NCBI RefSeq assembly: GCF_003725545.1
Contig: NZ_RJLN01000021.1
Location: 1 to 64,000, forward strand
DNA from: Micromonospora solifontis
GTDB taxonomy: Bacteria; Actinomycetota; Actinomycetes; Mycobacteriales; Micromonosporaceae
Reading direction: 5' to 3'
DNA length: 64,000 nucleotides
Part shown: in pieces, positions 17,467 through 25,837 of the stretch
Layout: every line of letters begins with the position of its first letter
Numbering within the stretch: position 1 is the first letter of the stretch
The notes under the pieces: model-generated
Seen by the model: only the letters and a program-made list of their open reading frames with translations
Told to the model about the DNA's origin: nothing
Databases searched by the model: none
Translations under genes and position numbers: made by a program

Positions 17467-17916
17467 TCAGGCCAGTTCGTCGGGGTCGACCCCGAGCAGG
17501 TTCGCCACCTGCTCGATGATCACGTCGTGCACGAGATCGGCGAGGTCCTCGCGGTCCATCGCCCGGAACTCCAGCGGCCGCCGGTAGAGCACGATCCGCG
17601 GCGGCACCTCCTGCCGGCCGGGCCGGCCGGGCAGCAGCCGGGCGAGCGGCACCTCGCCGTCCTCCAGCACGTCCGAGTCGTAGACGTTCAAATCCGGCGG
17701 GACGTCCTCGACGGCGAACTCGACGCCGGCCAACTCCTTGGCGAACCGGCGCTCCAGGGTCTCGACCGTGTCCAGCACCAGGTCGTCGAAGACCTCGGCC
17801 TTGGTCCGGGCCAGCGGTACGGTGGCCGGCACCAGCCGCCCGCGCAGGCCGCGACCGTGGCGGTCGCGGTGGTTGCGCCGGCCGGAGCCGGGGCGGCGGT
17901 TCTCCGGGCTCGTCAT
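17467..17916 (-). CDS. Metallopeptidase-family (zincin-like) protein lacking HEXXH
   Basis: This 149-residue protein corresponds by position and sequence to M. tuberculosis Rv3259. It belongs to the small zincin-like family (PF06262) whose active members carry HEXXH. Here the equivalent C-terminal helix reads HDVIIEQVANLLGVDPDEL: the first histidine and a later glutamate are present, but the second metal-binding histidine is missing, so peptidase activity is doubtful. The N-terminal 35 residues are basic and rich in Arg and His. ATG 17916 is used; there is no strong ribosome site. It lies between whiB2 and DUF3499 on the opposite strand. Confidence 0.8.
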   Translation of the reverse strand: MTSPENRRPGSGRRNHRDRHGRGLRGRLVPATVPLARTKAEVFDDLVLDTVETLERRFAKELAGVEFAVEDVPPDLNVYDSDVLEDGEVPLARLLPGRPGRQEVPPRIVLYRRPLEFRAMDREDLADLVHDVIIEQVANLLGVDPDELA

Positions 17917-18070
17917 GACGCAAAGGGTAGCCCGCCCCACCTGGCTGCCCGTCGTTGCGCCGCCGCGGCGGCGCGCCGGTGATCCGATCGGACGAATTGT
18001 GATCACCATGACGGGCGTGTCGTAACGCGAAGCGGTGCGCCGGACCCGGTAATGGGGATACCCTGCCGCC

Positions 18071-18445
18071 GTGAGGTCACCACGGCGCTGCTCCCGTAAC
18101 GGCTGCCCCCGGCAAGCGGTCGCCACATTGACCTATGTCTACAACGAGTCGACCGCCGTGGTGGGCCCGTTGGCGGCCTTCGCCGAGCCGCACACGTACG
18201 ACCTCTGCGAGCCGCACGCGCGTAACCTGACCGCGCCCCGGGGCTGGGACGTGGTGCGGCACGAGGGCGAGTTCGAGCCCCCGCCGCCCACCACCGACGA
18301 CCTGGTCGCCCTGGCCGAGGCCGTGCGCGAAGCCGCCCGTCCCGCACCCCCACGCCCTCCCACGGACGCCGAGCACCCGACCGCCCAGCCGGCCCCCCAA
18401 CAGGGCCGCCGCGGCCACCTCCGCGTCATCCCCCCCAACCACTGA
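18071..18445 (+). CDS. DUF3499 family protein (small zinc-binding protein)
   Basis: This 124-residue actinobacteria-specific protein is the Rv3258c homologue by order and sequence. Potential zinc ligands are CSRNGC near residues 7-12 and CEPH near 46-49; a Pro-rich tail of about 40 residues follows. TACCCT (18059-18064) lies 6 bases before GTG 18071, indicating a leaderless transcript. In M. tuberculosis the next gene is phosphomannomutase (pmmA); here a repeat element and the polyamine region follow instead. Function is unknown. Confidence 0.85.
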   Translation: MRSPRRCSRNGCPRQAVATLTYVYNESTAVVGPLAAFAEPHTYDLCEPHARNLTAPRGWDVVRHEGEFEPPPPTTDDLVALAEAVREAARPAPPRPPTDAEHPTAQPAPQQGRRGHLRVIPPNH

Positions 18446-18464
18446 CCCGCCGCCCTTCGCTGCC

Positions 18465-18525
18465 GTTGATCATGAAGTTGACGGCGGTCAGCGAGATCGA
18501 AAACGCCGCCAACTTCATGATCAAC
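18465..18525. repeat. GATCATGA-family inverted repeat (second copy)
   Basis: Arms of 22 bp at 18465-18486 and 18504-18525 match with one mismatch, which would be a G-U pair in RNA. The stem includes GTTGATCATGAAGTTGACGG and the loop is 17 bases. The loop shares CAG and GAGATC with the copy at 5547-5601. It again sits between convergent genes (DUF3499 and the FAD oxidoreductase). Confidence 0.8.
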
Positions 18526-18551
18526 GCGTTGGATGCGGGCGCGAGTGCGGG

Positions 18552-19928
18552 TCAGTGGCCGAGGAGGCGGGAGAAGGCGGCGGCGCGGCGGGAGGGGCGG
18601 CCGGTGCGCGCCTCGGCCTCGTCGGCGGAGAACATCACCTTGAGGCCGGCGTTGACGGCGAGCCAGCGTAGGGGTTCGGGTTCCCAGCTGGGGGAGCGGT
18701 GGTTGACCCAGGGGAGGGCGGTCAGGTCGCTGTCCGCGCCCCGGATCAGGTCGGCGAGGGTACGGCCGGCCAGGTTGCTGGTGCCGACGCCGTCACCGAC
18801 GTAGCCGCCGGCCCAGGCGAGACCGGTCGAGCGGTCCAGGCCCACCGAGGCGGCCCAGTCCCGGGCCACGCCGAGCGGCCCGCCCCAGGTGTGCGTCACC
18901 GGCACCTCGGGCCCGAGCACCGGGAAGAGTTCGCCGAGCACCCGGCGCAGCGCCGCGAAGACCCGGGGCTCCCGGTCGAAGCCGGGCCGGACCCGGGAGC
19001 CGTAGTGGTACGGGGCGCCCCGCCCGCCGAAGGCGAGCCGGCCGTCGGCGGTGCGCTGGCCGTAGATGATGACGTGCCGGTAGTCGGAGAAGGTCTCCCG
19101 TTCGGCCAGGCCGATCTCCGCCCAGGCCGGCTCGGGCAGCGGCGCGGTCGCCACCATCAGCGAGTAGACCGGCGCCACGACCCGCCGCTGGCCGGGCAGC
19201 GCGGGGGTGAACCCCTCGGTCGCCCGGACCACCACCGGCGCGCGGACCACCCCGGCGGGGGTCACCGCCGCACCCGGGCGCAGCGCCGTCACCGGGGTCC
19301 GCTCGAAGACGCGTACGCCCCGGCGCTCGACCGCCCGGGCCAGGCCGCGGACCAGTTTCGCCGGGTGCACCGCGGCGCAGTGCGGGGTGTACGTGCCGCC
19401 GCGTACCCCGTCGGCGTGGCAGCGGGCGGCGGCCTCGGCCGCGTCCAGCAGCACCAGGTCGGTGTCGGCGAGCCCGTACTCGCGGGCCTCGGCGGCGGCG
19501 GCCCGGGCCCGGCCGAGCTGCACCTCGGTGCGGGCCAGCACCACCGTGCCGCCGGCCCGCCAGTCGCAGTCGATGCCCTCGGCGGCGACCACCCGGCCCA
19601 CCTCGCCGACGGTCTCCCGCATGGCCCGGTGCATGGCGAGCGCCCGGTCCCGGCCGTGCCGGCGGGCCAGCGCGGGCAGCGAGGTGGGGAAGAGCGCGGA
19701 GCACCAGCCCCCGTTGCGCCCGGAGGCGCCGTACCCGGCGATCTCCTGCTCCAGCACCACCACGCGCAGCCTCGGATCCGCCGCGGCGAGGTAGTAGGCC
19801 GTCCACAGCCCGGTGTAGCCGGCCCCGACGATCACCACGTCGGCGTCGGTGTCACCGGGCAGCCCGGGCCGCGGGGTGAGCGGCTCGTCCAGACTGGACA
19901 ACCAGTACGACAGCTCCTGGTAGCGCAT
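18552..19928 (-). CDS. FAD-dependent oxidoreductase (glycine oxidase/DAO fold, PuuB-like)
   Basis: This 458-residue flavoenzyme probably oxidises an amine or gamma-glutamyl-amine. The Rossmann dinucleotide motif VVIVGAGYTGLWTAYYL is near residues 30-46. GASGRNGGW, the flavin-contact motif of the gamma-glutamylputrescine oxidase group, follows near 72-80. The C-terminal WAGGYVGDGVGTSNLAGR motif closes the FAD site. ATG 19928 overlaps the stop of the upstream gene (TGATG), so it is coupled in an operon with the flavin-binding protein and aminotransferase. A related but distinct homologue lies at 27572. The exact substrate is inferred from context only. Confidence 0.88.
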   Translation of the reverse strand: MRYQELSYWLSSLDEPLTPRPGLPGDTDADVVIVGAGYTGLWTAYYLAAADPRLRVVVLEQEIAGYGASGRNGGWCSALFPTSLPALARRHGRDRALAMHRAMRETVGEVGRVVAAEGIDCDWRAGGTVVLARTEVQLGRARAAAAEAREYGLADTDLVLLDAAEAAARCHADGVRGGTYTPHCAAVHPAKLVRGLARAVERRGVRVFERTPVTALRPGAAVTPAGVVRAPVVVRATEGFTPALPGQRRVVAPVYSLMVATAPLPEPAWAEIGLAERETFSDYRHVIIYGQRTADGRLAFGGRGAPYHYGSRVRPGFDREPRVFAALRRVLGELFPVLGPEVPVTHTWGGPLGVARDWAASVGLDRSTGLAWAGGYVGDGVGTSNLAGRTLADLIRGADSDLTALPWVNHRSPSWEPEPLRWLAVNAGLKVMFSADEAEARTGRPSRRAAAFSRLLGH

Positions 19929-20569
19929 CACCACTCCGGTGCGGGCAGCTGGTGGCGCAGCCGTGGATCGGGCTGCGGGGTGCCGTACGCCTCGACGACG
20001 GGTACCACCCCGGCCCAGACCGGCAGGTCGAGGTCGTCCTCCGGGTCGTCGGGCGGGCCGGCGCTGATCTTCAGCGAGCATTCGTCGAGCGGCAGGGCGA
20101 GCACCAGCGTGGCGGCCAGTTCCTTGGCCGACGGCGGCCGGATCTGCGCCCAGCGCCCGGGGAGCAGGTGTTCGGAGAGGCGTTCCAGGGCGGTCAGTTT
20201 CTCCGCGCCGTCCAGCGTGACCAGCCGGCCGAGTACCATGGCGCAGCGGTAGTTCATCGAGGACTCAAAGGCGCTGCGGGCCAGGACGAGGCCGTCGAGC
20301 AGGGTGACGGTGAGGCAGGCCGGGGCGCCGGCGGCAAGGTGCCGGAAGAGCCGGCTCCCGGTGGAGCCGTGCACCAGCACCCGCTCGCCGTCCCGGGCGT
20401 ACGCGACCGGCAGCGCGTACGGCTGGTCCTGATCGACGATGGCCAGGTGGCCGACCCGGCCGGCGTCGAGCACGGCGTGCAGGCTCTGCCGGTCGTGCAC
20501 GGCGAGGTCGGGCAGGCGGCGTACCCGGGTCCGGTCGGTGCCCGCGCCGCCGGTCAGAGGCGCGACCAT
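19928..20569 (-). CDS. Pyridoxamine 5'-phosphate oxidase-like flavin-binding protein
   Basis: This 213-residue split-barrel flavoprotein of the PNPOx-like group is small and cytosolic. Typical features are LAIVDQDQPYALPVAYARDGERVLVHG (strand pair LAIVDQDQPYALPV then AYARDGERVLVHG) and STGSRLFRHLAAG, the phosphate/flavin-contact region near residues 68-80. The ATG overlaps the end of the aminotransferase gene by 16 bases, and its stop overlaps the next start (TGATG), placing it as the middle gene of a three-gene operon. It may act on a PLP form or as a flavin partner in amine catabolism; no direct evidence shows which. Confidence 0.85.
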   Translation of the reverse strand: MVAPLTGGAGTDRTRVRRLPDLAVHDRQSLHAVLDAGRVGHLAIVDQDQPYALPVAYARDGERVLVHGSTGSRLFRHLAAGAPACLTVTLLDGLVLARSAFESSMNYRCAMVLGRLVTLDGAEKLTALERLSEHLLPGRWAQIRPPSAKELAATLVLALPLDECSLKISAGPPDDPEDDLDLPVWAGVVPVVEAYGTPQPDPRLRHQLPAPEW

Positions 20570-21900
20570 GCCTCGGTCAGCACGGTACGCAGGATCTGCT
20601 CGATCTCGTCGAACTGCTGCTGCCCGGCGATCAGCGGCGGGGCGAGCTGCACCACGGGGTCGCCGCGGTCGTCGGCGCGGCAGTAGAGCCCGGCCTGGAA
20701 GAGCGCGGTGGAGAGGAAGCCGCGCAGCAGCCGCTCCGATTCGGCCTCGTCGAAGGTCTCCCGGGTCGCCTTGTCCTTGACCAGCTCGATCCCGTAGAAG
20801 TAGCCGTCGCCCCGGACGTCGCCGACGATCGGCAGGTCGGTGAGCTTCTCCAGGGTGGACCGGAAGGCGCCCTCGTTGGCCCGGACGTGCCCGACCAGGT
20901 TCTCACGGGCGAAGACCTCCAGGTTGGCCAGGGCCACCGCGCAGGAGACCGGGTGGCCGCCGAAGGTGACGCCGTGGGCGAACATGCCGGTCTCGCTGAG
21001 GAACGGCTCCATCAGCCGGTCGCTGGCGATCATCGCGCCGAGCGGGGCGTAGCCGGAGGTGATGCCCTTGGCGGTGGTGATGATGTCGGGCTGGTAGCCG
21101 TACCGGGTGGCGCCGAAGTACTCGCCCAGCCGGCCCCAGGAGCAGATCACCTCGTCGCTCACGAGCAGCACGTCGTACGCGTCGCAGATCTCCCGGACCC
21201 GCTGGAAGTAGCCGGGCGGTGGCGGGAAGCAGCCGCCGGAGTTCTGCACCGGCTCCAGGAAGACCGCGGCAACGGTGTCCGGGCCCTCCCGCTCGATGGC
21301 GCGCCCGATCTCGTCCGCGGCCCAGCGGCCGAACGCCTCGGGGTCGTCGCCGTGCTCGGGGGCGCGGTAGAAGTTGGTGTTCGGCACCTTGATGCCACCG
21401 GGCACCAGCGGCTCGAAGTCGGTCTTGATGCCGGGCAGGCCGGTGATCGACAGCGCCCCCATCGAGGTGCCGTGGTACGCGATGTACCGGCTGACCACCT
21501 TGTACTTGGTGGGCTTGCCGGTGCGCTTGAAGTAGGCCCGGGCCAGCTTCCAGGCCGCCTCGACGGCCTCGGAACCGCCGGTGGTGAAGAAGACCCGGTT
21601 CAGGTCGCCGGGGGCCAGCGCGGCGACCTTCTCGGCGAGTTCGATCGCGGTCGGGTGGGCGTACGACCACAGCGGGAAGTAGGCCAGTTCGCCGGCCTGT
21701 TTGGCGGCCGCCTCGGCGAGTTCGGTCCGGCCGTGGCCGGCGTTGACGACGAAGAGCCCGGCGAGTCCGTCCAGGTAGCGGCGGCCCTGCGCGTCCCAGA
21801 CGTACGCGCCGTCGCCGCGCACGATCGTCGGTACCTCGCCGGCGGAGTAGCTGGCCATCCGGGTGAAGTGCATCCAGAGGTGGTCGGTGGCGTTGGCCAT
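20554..21900 (-). CDS. Class III PLP aminotransferase, probably putrescine/polyamine--pyruvate type
   Basis: This 448-residue fold-type I aminotransferase closely resembles SpuC-like polyamine transaminases. Landmarks are HFTRM near the N-terminus, FFTTGGSEAVEAAWKLAR for PLP phosphate binding, YHGTSMGALSITG, EPVQNSGGC, DEVICSWGRLG with the ring-nitrogen Asp, and TTAKGITSGYAPLGA with the Schiff-base lysine. It would convert putrescine to 4-aminobutyraldehyde (and related diamines), feeding the aldehyde dehydrogenase at 43.6 kb. ATG 21900 is chosen; the open frame continues 13 codons upstream. It is first in its operon, with a probable promoter at 21956-21987. Confidence 0.9.
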   Translation of the reverse strand: MANATDHLWMHFTRMASYSAGEVPTIVRGDGAYVWDAQGRRYLDGLAGLFVVNAGHGRTELAEAAAKQAGELAYFPLWSYAHPTAIELAEKVAALAPGDLNRVFFTTGGSEAVEAAWKLARAYFKRTGKPTKYKVVSRYIAYHGTSMGALSITGLPGIKTDFEPLVPGGIKVPNTNFYRAPEHGDDPEAFGRWAADEIGRAIEREGPDTVAAVFLEPVQNSGGCFPPPPGYFQRVREICDAYDVLLVSDEVICSWGRLGEYFGATRYGYQPDIITTAKGITSGYAPLGAMIASDRLMEPFLSETGMFAHGVTFGGHPVSCAVALANLEVFARENLVGHVRANEGAFRSTLEKLTDLPIVGDVRGDGYFYGIELVKDKATRETFDEAESERLLRGFLSTALFQAGLYCRADDRGDPVVQLAPPLIAGQQQFDEIEQILRTVLTEAWSRL

Positions 21901-21955
21901 GTCAGCCCCATCGGGTCTCGGGCCGGTCAGGGGTGACACCGGCCGCTCTGCCCAC

Positions 21956-21987
21956 GGTTATCGCACAGTCGTTACTGATAACGCAAG
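21956..21987 (-). promoter_or_regulatory. Probable promoter of the aminotransferase operon
   Basis: Read on the minus strand, TTGCGT, an 18-base spacer and TGCGATAAC (extended -10, GATAAC) precede the start codon by about 55 bases. GTTATC and GATAAC also form a small dyad here. The 10-mer GGTTATCGCA (plus strand) recurs before the aminobutyraldehyde dehydrogenase operon at 45043. Confidence 0.4.
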
Positions 21988-22093
21988 TCTTGACGGCGAC
22001 TGGCAACGGATTCAGCGTTCGAGGTTTGCCGTAGCAACGGATTTCGCGGTCCGATCGCGCGGGGCTTCGTCGGGGGACGGTGCCGGGGAAAGT

Positions 22094-22207
22094 CCTTTCG
22101 AGCTGAGTCGTCGGCGACATCGCTCGTCTGGGCGCCGCCCCCCGGGCCCCGCCGGCGTGCCGCCCGCGATCCGGGCTGTGAGTCGTTTTCGACATCAGCT
22201 CGAAAGG
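22094..22207. other. Symmetric dyad in the 412-base gap before the pseudogene
   Basis: CCTTTCGAGCTGA (22094-22106) is inverted at 22195-22207. Beside each arm lies GAGTCG-NNNN-CGACAT (22105-22120 and 22180-22195), itself a GTCG/CGAC mini-hairpin. The 88-base loop is very GC-rich. No gene is visible in 21901-22312; the element could be regulatory or a remnant of an inserted sequence. Confidence 0.4.
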
Positions 22208-22312
22208 CACGCTCTGAGGGACTCCGTCGACCCCGTGGGACATGTTCGGGGCCTTTTCCGGGCCCGCGGCGCCCACCCTGCGATGCCTGCGGACAGCGAC
22301 ACGGAGGCTGGT

Positions 22313-22633
22313 ATGGCGAACGAGGTGCTGCGGGTGGCGATGGCGGAGAAGGGGGAGACGGTCGAGTCGCTCGCCGACACTGGAGCAGGTCCAGGTCCGG
22401 GTGATCCCGGCCGACGGTCCCTGGCACACCGGGCTGGCCGGCCCGTTCATGCTCGCCCGGCTACCCGACGGCGCGGAACTGACCTATGTGGACGGCCAGC
22501 TCCGCGGTGAGATCGTGAGTGATCCATTGGATGTTGCTAACCCGGGGCGCAGGTGGGAGCGTCACCGGTGAGGCGTTCCCCCCGCCGCCGGTCGATCGAG
22601 CTGATCAGGGAAGTGGCGACGACATGGAGCTGA
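22313..22633 (+). pseudogene. Degenerate XRE-family regulator with DUF5753 remnant
   Basis: The start MANEVLRVAMAEKGETVESLAD matches the helix-turn-helix N-terminus of actinobacterial XRE/DUF5753 regulators. It is followed almost at once, in another frame, by VQVRVIPADGPWHTGLAGPF and AELTYVDGQL, which belong to the end of DUF5753. A third frame gives VTGEAF, and the fourth segment RRSIELIREVATTWS ends at 22633 overlapping the DUF397 start. So about 200 residues have been deleted and at least three frameshifts have accumulated. It cannot make a working regulator. Confidence 0.75.
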
Positions 22634-22770
22634 CCGACGCCCGCTGGCGCACCGCCAACAACCTGCCCGGCCGGGTGCTGGTCCGGGACAGCAAGGACCG
22701 CGACGGCGGGACCCTCGCCTTCGCCCCGGCCGCCTGGCGGGCGTTCGTGGCCGCCGCGAAGGCGCGCTGA
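22624..22770 (+). CDS. DUF397 protein, internally shortened
   Basis: This 48-residue protein has the family's opening (MELTDARWR) and closing (VRDSKDRDGGTLAFAPAAWRAFV) blocks. It lacks the central Ser/Asn/Gly-Cys-Val-Glu segment found in usual DUF397 proteins of about 60-70 residues. DUF397 genes normally pair with an XRE/DUF5753 regulator; here the partner is a pseudogene, with the ATG overlapping its old stop. It is probably also non-functional, though the frame is open. It ends directly against the convergent Lrp gene. Confidence 0.6.
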   Translation: MELTDARWRTANNLPGRVLVRDSKDRDGGTLAFAPAAWRAFVAAAKAR

Positions 22771-23283
22771 TCAGGCGGTGCCCCAGCTGTAGGTCTGCTT
22801 GCGCAGCTTGAGGTAGACGAACGCCTCGGTCGACACCACGCCCGCCACGCCGCGCAGCTTCTGCAGGATCTCCAGCAGGTGCGCGTCGTTGCGGCAGACC
22901 ACCTCGGCGAGCAGGTCGAACGAGCCGGCGGTGATCACCACGTAGTCGATCTCCTCGAACTCGGCGAGCCGGTCCGCCACGGTCTCCAGGTCGCCGTCGG
23001 TGCGCAGGCCGATCATGGCCTGCCGGGGAAAGCCCAGCTGAAGCGGGTCGGTGACCGCGACGATCTGCATCACCCCGGCGTCGAGCAGCCGCTGCACCCG
23101 CTGCCGCACCGCGGCCTCGGAGAGCCCGACCGCCTTGCCGATGGTCGCGTACGGGCGCCGGCCGTCCTCCTGGAGCTGCTCGATGATCTGCTTGGCCACG
23201 TCGTCGAGCAGAGCGTGACTGGCTCCCTCACGCACCGTGACACGGCGCGTGCCGTTTCCGTTCTCCAGTTGCCGATTGCCCAT
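22771..23283 (-). CDS. Lrp/AsnC-family transcriptional regulator
   Basis: This 170-residue regulator has an N-terminal helix-turn-helix (about residues 25-75, YATIGKAVGLSEAAVRQRVQRLLDAG as YATIGKAVGLSE then AAVRQRVQRLLDAG) and a C-terminal RAM/ligand-binding domain (about 85-160, with YVVITAGSFDLLAEVVC). ATG 23283 is set by the GGGGAG complement at 23290-23295. It is divergent from the PotDABC-type operon with 209 bases between starts, so it is the likely regulator of polyamine uptake and catabolism. The effector could be a polyamine-derived amino acid; that is inference. Confidence 0.9.
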   Translation of the reverse strand: MGNRQLENGNGTRRVTVREGASHALLDDVAKQIIEQLQEDGRRPYATIGKAVGLSEAAVRQRVQRLLDAGVMQIVAVTDPLQLGFPRQAMIGLRTDGDLETVADRLAEFEEIDYVVITAGSFDLLAEVVCRNDAHLLEILQKLRGVAGVVSTEAFVYLKLRKQTYSWGTA

Positions 23284-23400
23284 CGTCCGCTCCCCATGTC
23301 CGAATCCTTGGCGCTGAGCGTAGTGCCCGGCGGCAGTCTGGCGTATTTCGTCGCCCGAAGCTATTCCCGCAACGGAATCCCTTGTAAGGGAGGTCACCTC

Positions 23401-23430
23401 ATGTCAGGATCAGTCGTCCATCGCCATTGA
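23401..23430 (+). CDS. Possible 9-residue leader peptide upstream of the polyamine transporter
   Basis: ATG 23401 opens MSGSVVHRH and stops at 23430. AGGGAGG lies about 8 bases upstream and is partly enclosed by a TCCCTT/AAGGGA hairpin. The transporter gene starts 62 bases later. A chance ORF is possible at this length; the good ribosome site is the only reason to list it. Confidence 0.25.
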   Translation: MSGSVVHRH

Positions 23431-23492
23431 CCCTCCCGCCGGCGTGCCACCCCCGTCCCGCCGCCGACGATGACCCCCCTAGGAGTCGTCAC

Positions 23493-24677
23493 ATGCGTAG
23501 TCCCCACCGGTCACTGACCCGGCGTGGTCTGCTCACCGGCACCCTCGGCTCGGCTGCCCTGCTCGCGACCGCGGGCACGCTGGCCGGCTGCGGCACCAAG
23601 GGCGCCCAGCAGACCGAGGCCGGTTGCAAGAGCGATGACCTCTCCGCCACGGAGAAGAAGCTGGCGTTCTCCAACTGGCCGCAGTACATGGACGTGGACG
23701 AGAAGGACGAGTCCAAGCGCCCCACCCTGGACGCGTTCGTCGCCAAGTCCGGCATCCAGGTGACCTACACCGAGGACGTCAACGACAACAACGAGTTCTT
23801 CGGCAAGGTGCAGAACCAGCTCGCCGGGTGCCAGCCCACCGGGCGGGACGTCATGGTCCTCACCGACTGGATGGCGGCCCGGATGATCCGGCTCGGCTGG
23901 ATCCAGAAGCTGGACAAGGCGAAGCTGCCCAACGTCGAGGCGAACCTGCTGCCCTCGCTGCGCAACCGCCCCTTCGACAGCGACAACCAGCTCGCCATCC
24001 CGTGGCAGTCCGGTCTCGCCGGGATCGCCTACAACGGCAAGCACGCCAAGGAGATCCGCACCGTCGACGAGCTGCTCACCAAGCCCGAACTCAAGGGCAA
24101 GGTGACCGCGTTGTCGGAGATGCGCGACACCATGGGCCTCCTGTTGCAGGCCAGCGGCCACGACCCGGCGAACTTCACCGCCGCCCAGTTCGACGACGCG
24201 CTGGCCAAGCTCAAGCGAGCGGTCGACTCCGGGCAGATCCGGAAGTTCACCGGTAACGAGTACTCCACCGAGCTGGCCAAGGGCGACATCGTCGCCTGTA
24301 TCGCGTGGTCCGGCGACGTCATCCAGCTGGGCTTCGACGATGACAAGATCAAGTTCGTGGTGCCGGAGTCCGGCGTGATGCTCTGGTCGGACAACATGCT
24401 GGTGCCGAACAGGTCCAGCCACAAGGCGAACGCCGAAGAGCTGATCAACTACTACTACGACCCGGCGGTCGCCGCGAAGCTCGCCGCGTACGTCAACTAC
24501 ATCTGCCCGGTCAAGGGCGCGCAGGCCGAGATGGAGAAGATCGACCCGGACCTGGCCGGCAACCCGCTCATCTTCCCGGACGAGGCCATGCTCTCGAAGT
24601 CCAAGGTGTTCATGGCCCTGGACGAGAAGCAGGAGAAGGAGTACGAGACCAAGTTCCAGCAGGTCATCGGGGCGTGA
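23493..24677 (+). CDS. PotD/PotF-type polyamine-binding lipoprotein
   Basis: This 394-residue extracellular substrate-binding protein belongs to a spermidine/putrescine ABC importer. A twin-arginine motif (residues 10-11, LTRRGLLTG) precedes a hydrophobic segment and the lipobox LAGC with lipidated Cys33, so export by Tat followed by lipid anchoring is likely. The mature protein shows the PotD pattern: LAFSNWPQYMDVDE near the start, DVMVLTDWMAARM, PWQSGLAGIAYN and LINYYYDPAVAAK. ATG 23493 has AGGAG at 23481-23485. It is first of six genes that follow in close or overlapping order. Confidence 0.93.
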   Translation: MRSPHRSLTRRGLLTGTLGSAALLATAGTLAGCGTKGAQQTEAGCKSDDLSATEKKLAFSNWPQYMDVDEKDESKRPTLDAFVAKSGIQVTYTEDVNDNNEFFGKVQNQLAGCQPTGRDVMVLTDWMAARMIRLGWIQKLDKAKLPNVEANLLPSLRNRPFDSDNQLAIPWQSGLAGIAYNGKHAKEIRTVDELLTKPELKGKVTALSEMRDTMGLLLQASGHDPANFTAAQFDDALAKLKRAVDSGQIRKFTGNEYSTELAKGDIVACIAWSGDVIQLGFDDDKIKFVVPESGVMLWSDNMLVPNRSSHKANAEELINYYYDPAVAAKLAAYVNYICPVKGAQAEMEKIDPDLAGNPLIFPDEAMLSKSKVFMALDEKQEKEYETKFQQVIGA

Positions 24678-24682
24678 GGACA

Positions 24683-25837
24683 ATGGGACACGAGACACCG
24701 GCCGGCGATCTGCGGCTGGCCAACCTGACCAAGCGGTTCGGCGTCTTCACCGCGGTGGACGACCTCAGCCTCACCGTCCCGCAGGGCTCGTTCTTCGCCC
24801 TGCTCGGGGCGTCCGGCTGCGGCAAGACCACCACGCTGCGGATGATCGCCGGGCTCGAGGAGCCCACCAGCGGGCAGGTACTGCTCGGTGACCGGGACAT
24901 CGCTGGGCTGCGGCCGTACAAGCGGCCGGTGAACACCGTGTTCCAGAGCTACGCGCTCTTCCCGCACCTCGACATCCACGAGAACGTGGCCTTCGGGCTG
25001 CGCCGGCGCGGCATCCGCAAGGTGACCGACCAGGTCGAACGGATGCTCGCGCTGGTGCAGCTCGAAGGGTACGGCCGGCGCAAGCCGGCCCAGCTCTCCG
25101 GCGGCCAGCAGCAGCGGGTCGCGCTGGCCCGCGCCCTGATCAACCACCCGCAGGTGCTGCTGCTGGACGAGCCGCTCGGCGCGCTCGACCTGAAACTGCG
25201 CCGGCAGATGCAGATCGAGCTGAAGCGGATCCAGACCGAGGTCGGCATCACCTTCGTGCACGTCACCCACGACCAGGAGGAGGCCATGACCATGGCCGAC
25301 ACCGTCGCGGTGATGAACGCCGGCCGGATCGAGCAGCTCGGTGCCCCCGCCGACCTGTACGAGTACCCCGCCACCGCGTTCGTGGCGAACTTCCTCGGCC
25401 AGTCCAACCTGCTCGCCGGCGAGGCGGCCGGGCGGACCGGCGACGACCTGCCGGTCACCGCGCACGGCGCGCGCTTCTCGGTCCCCGCCGACCGGGCCCG
25501 CGTCGACCACGGGCCGGTCTTCCTCGGGGTACGCCCCGAGAAGCTGCACCTGGCCGCCGACCCGGGCGAGGTCCCGGCCGGGCACCAGCACGTCGGCGGC
25601 GTGGTCACCGACGCCTCGTACGTCGGCGTGAGCACCCAGTACCTGGTGCGGACCGCCTGGGGCAGCGAGCTGTCGGTGTTCGCCGCGAACAGCGGGGTCG
25701 GCGGGCGGCTCGCCGTCGGCACCCCGGTGACGGCGCACTGGGACCCGCGGCACGCCTTCGTGCTGCCGCGCGAGCCCGGCGAGGACGACCAGACCGCGCC
25801 GCTGCTCGACGAGCCGCCGGTCGGTGTGCCGTCATGA
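24683..25837 (+). CDS. Polyamine ABC transporter ATP-binding protein (PotA type)
   Basis: This 384-residue cytosolic ATPase energises the importer. Walker A is GASGCGKTT (residues 42-50), the Q-loop FQSYALFPH, the signature LSGGQQQR near 138-145, Walker [13 protein letters not shown] and the switch histidine in [12 protein letters not shown]-terminal TOBE-type regulatory domain follows from about residue 280. ATG 24683 is used; GTG 24674 is in frame and overlaps the upstream stop as GTGA, an equally coupled choice. Its own stop overlaps the next start (ATGA). Confidence 0.94.
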   Translation: MGHETPAGDLRLANLTKRFGVFTAVDDLSLTVPQGSFFALLGASGCGKTTTLRMIAGLEEPTSGQVLLGDRDIAGLRPYKRPVNTVFQSYALFPHLDIHENVAFGLRRRGIRKVTDQVERMLALVQLEGYGRRKPAQLSGGQQQRVALARALINHPQVLLLDEPLGALDLKLRRQMQIELKRIQTEVGITFVHVTHDQEEAMTMADTVAVMNAGRIEQLGAPADLYEYPATAFVANFLGQSNLLAGEAAGRTGDDLPVTAHGARFSVPADRARVDHGPVFLGVRPEKLHLAADPGEVPAGHQHVGGVVTDASYVGVSTQYLVRTAWGSELSVFAANSGVGGRLAVGTPVTAHWDPRHAFVLPREPGEDDQTAPLLDEPPVGVPS

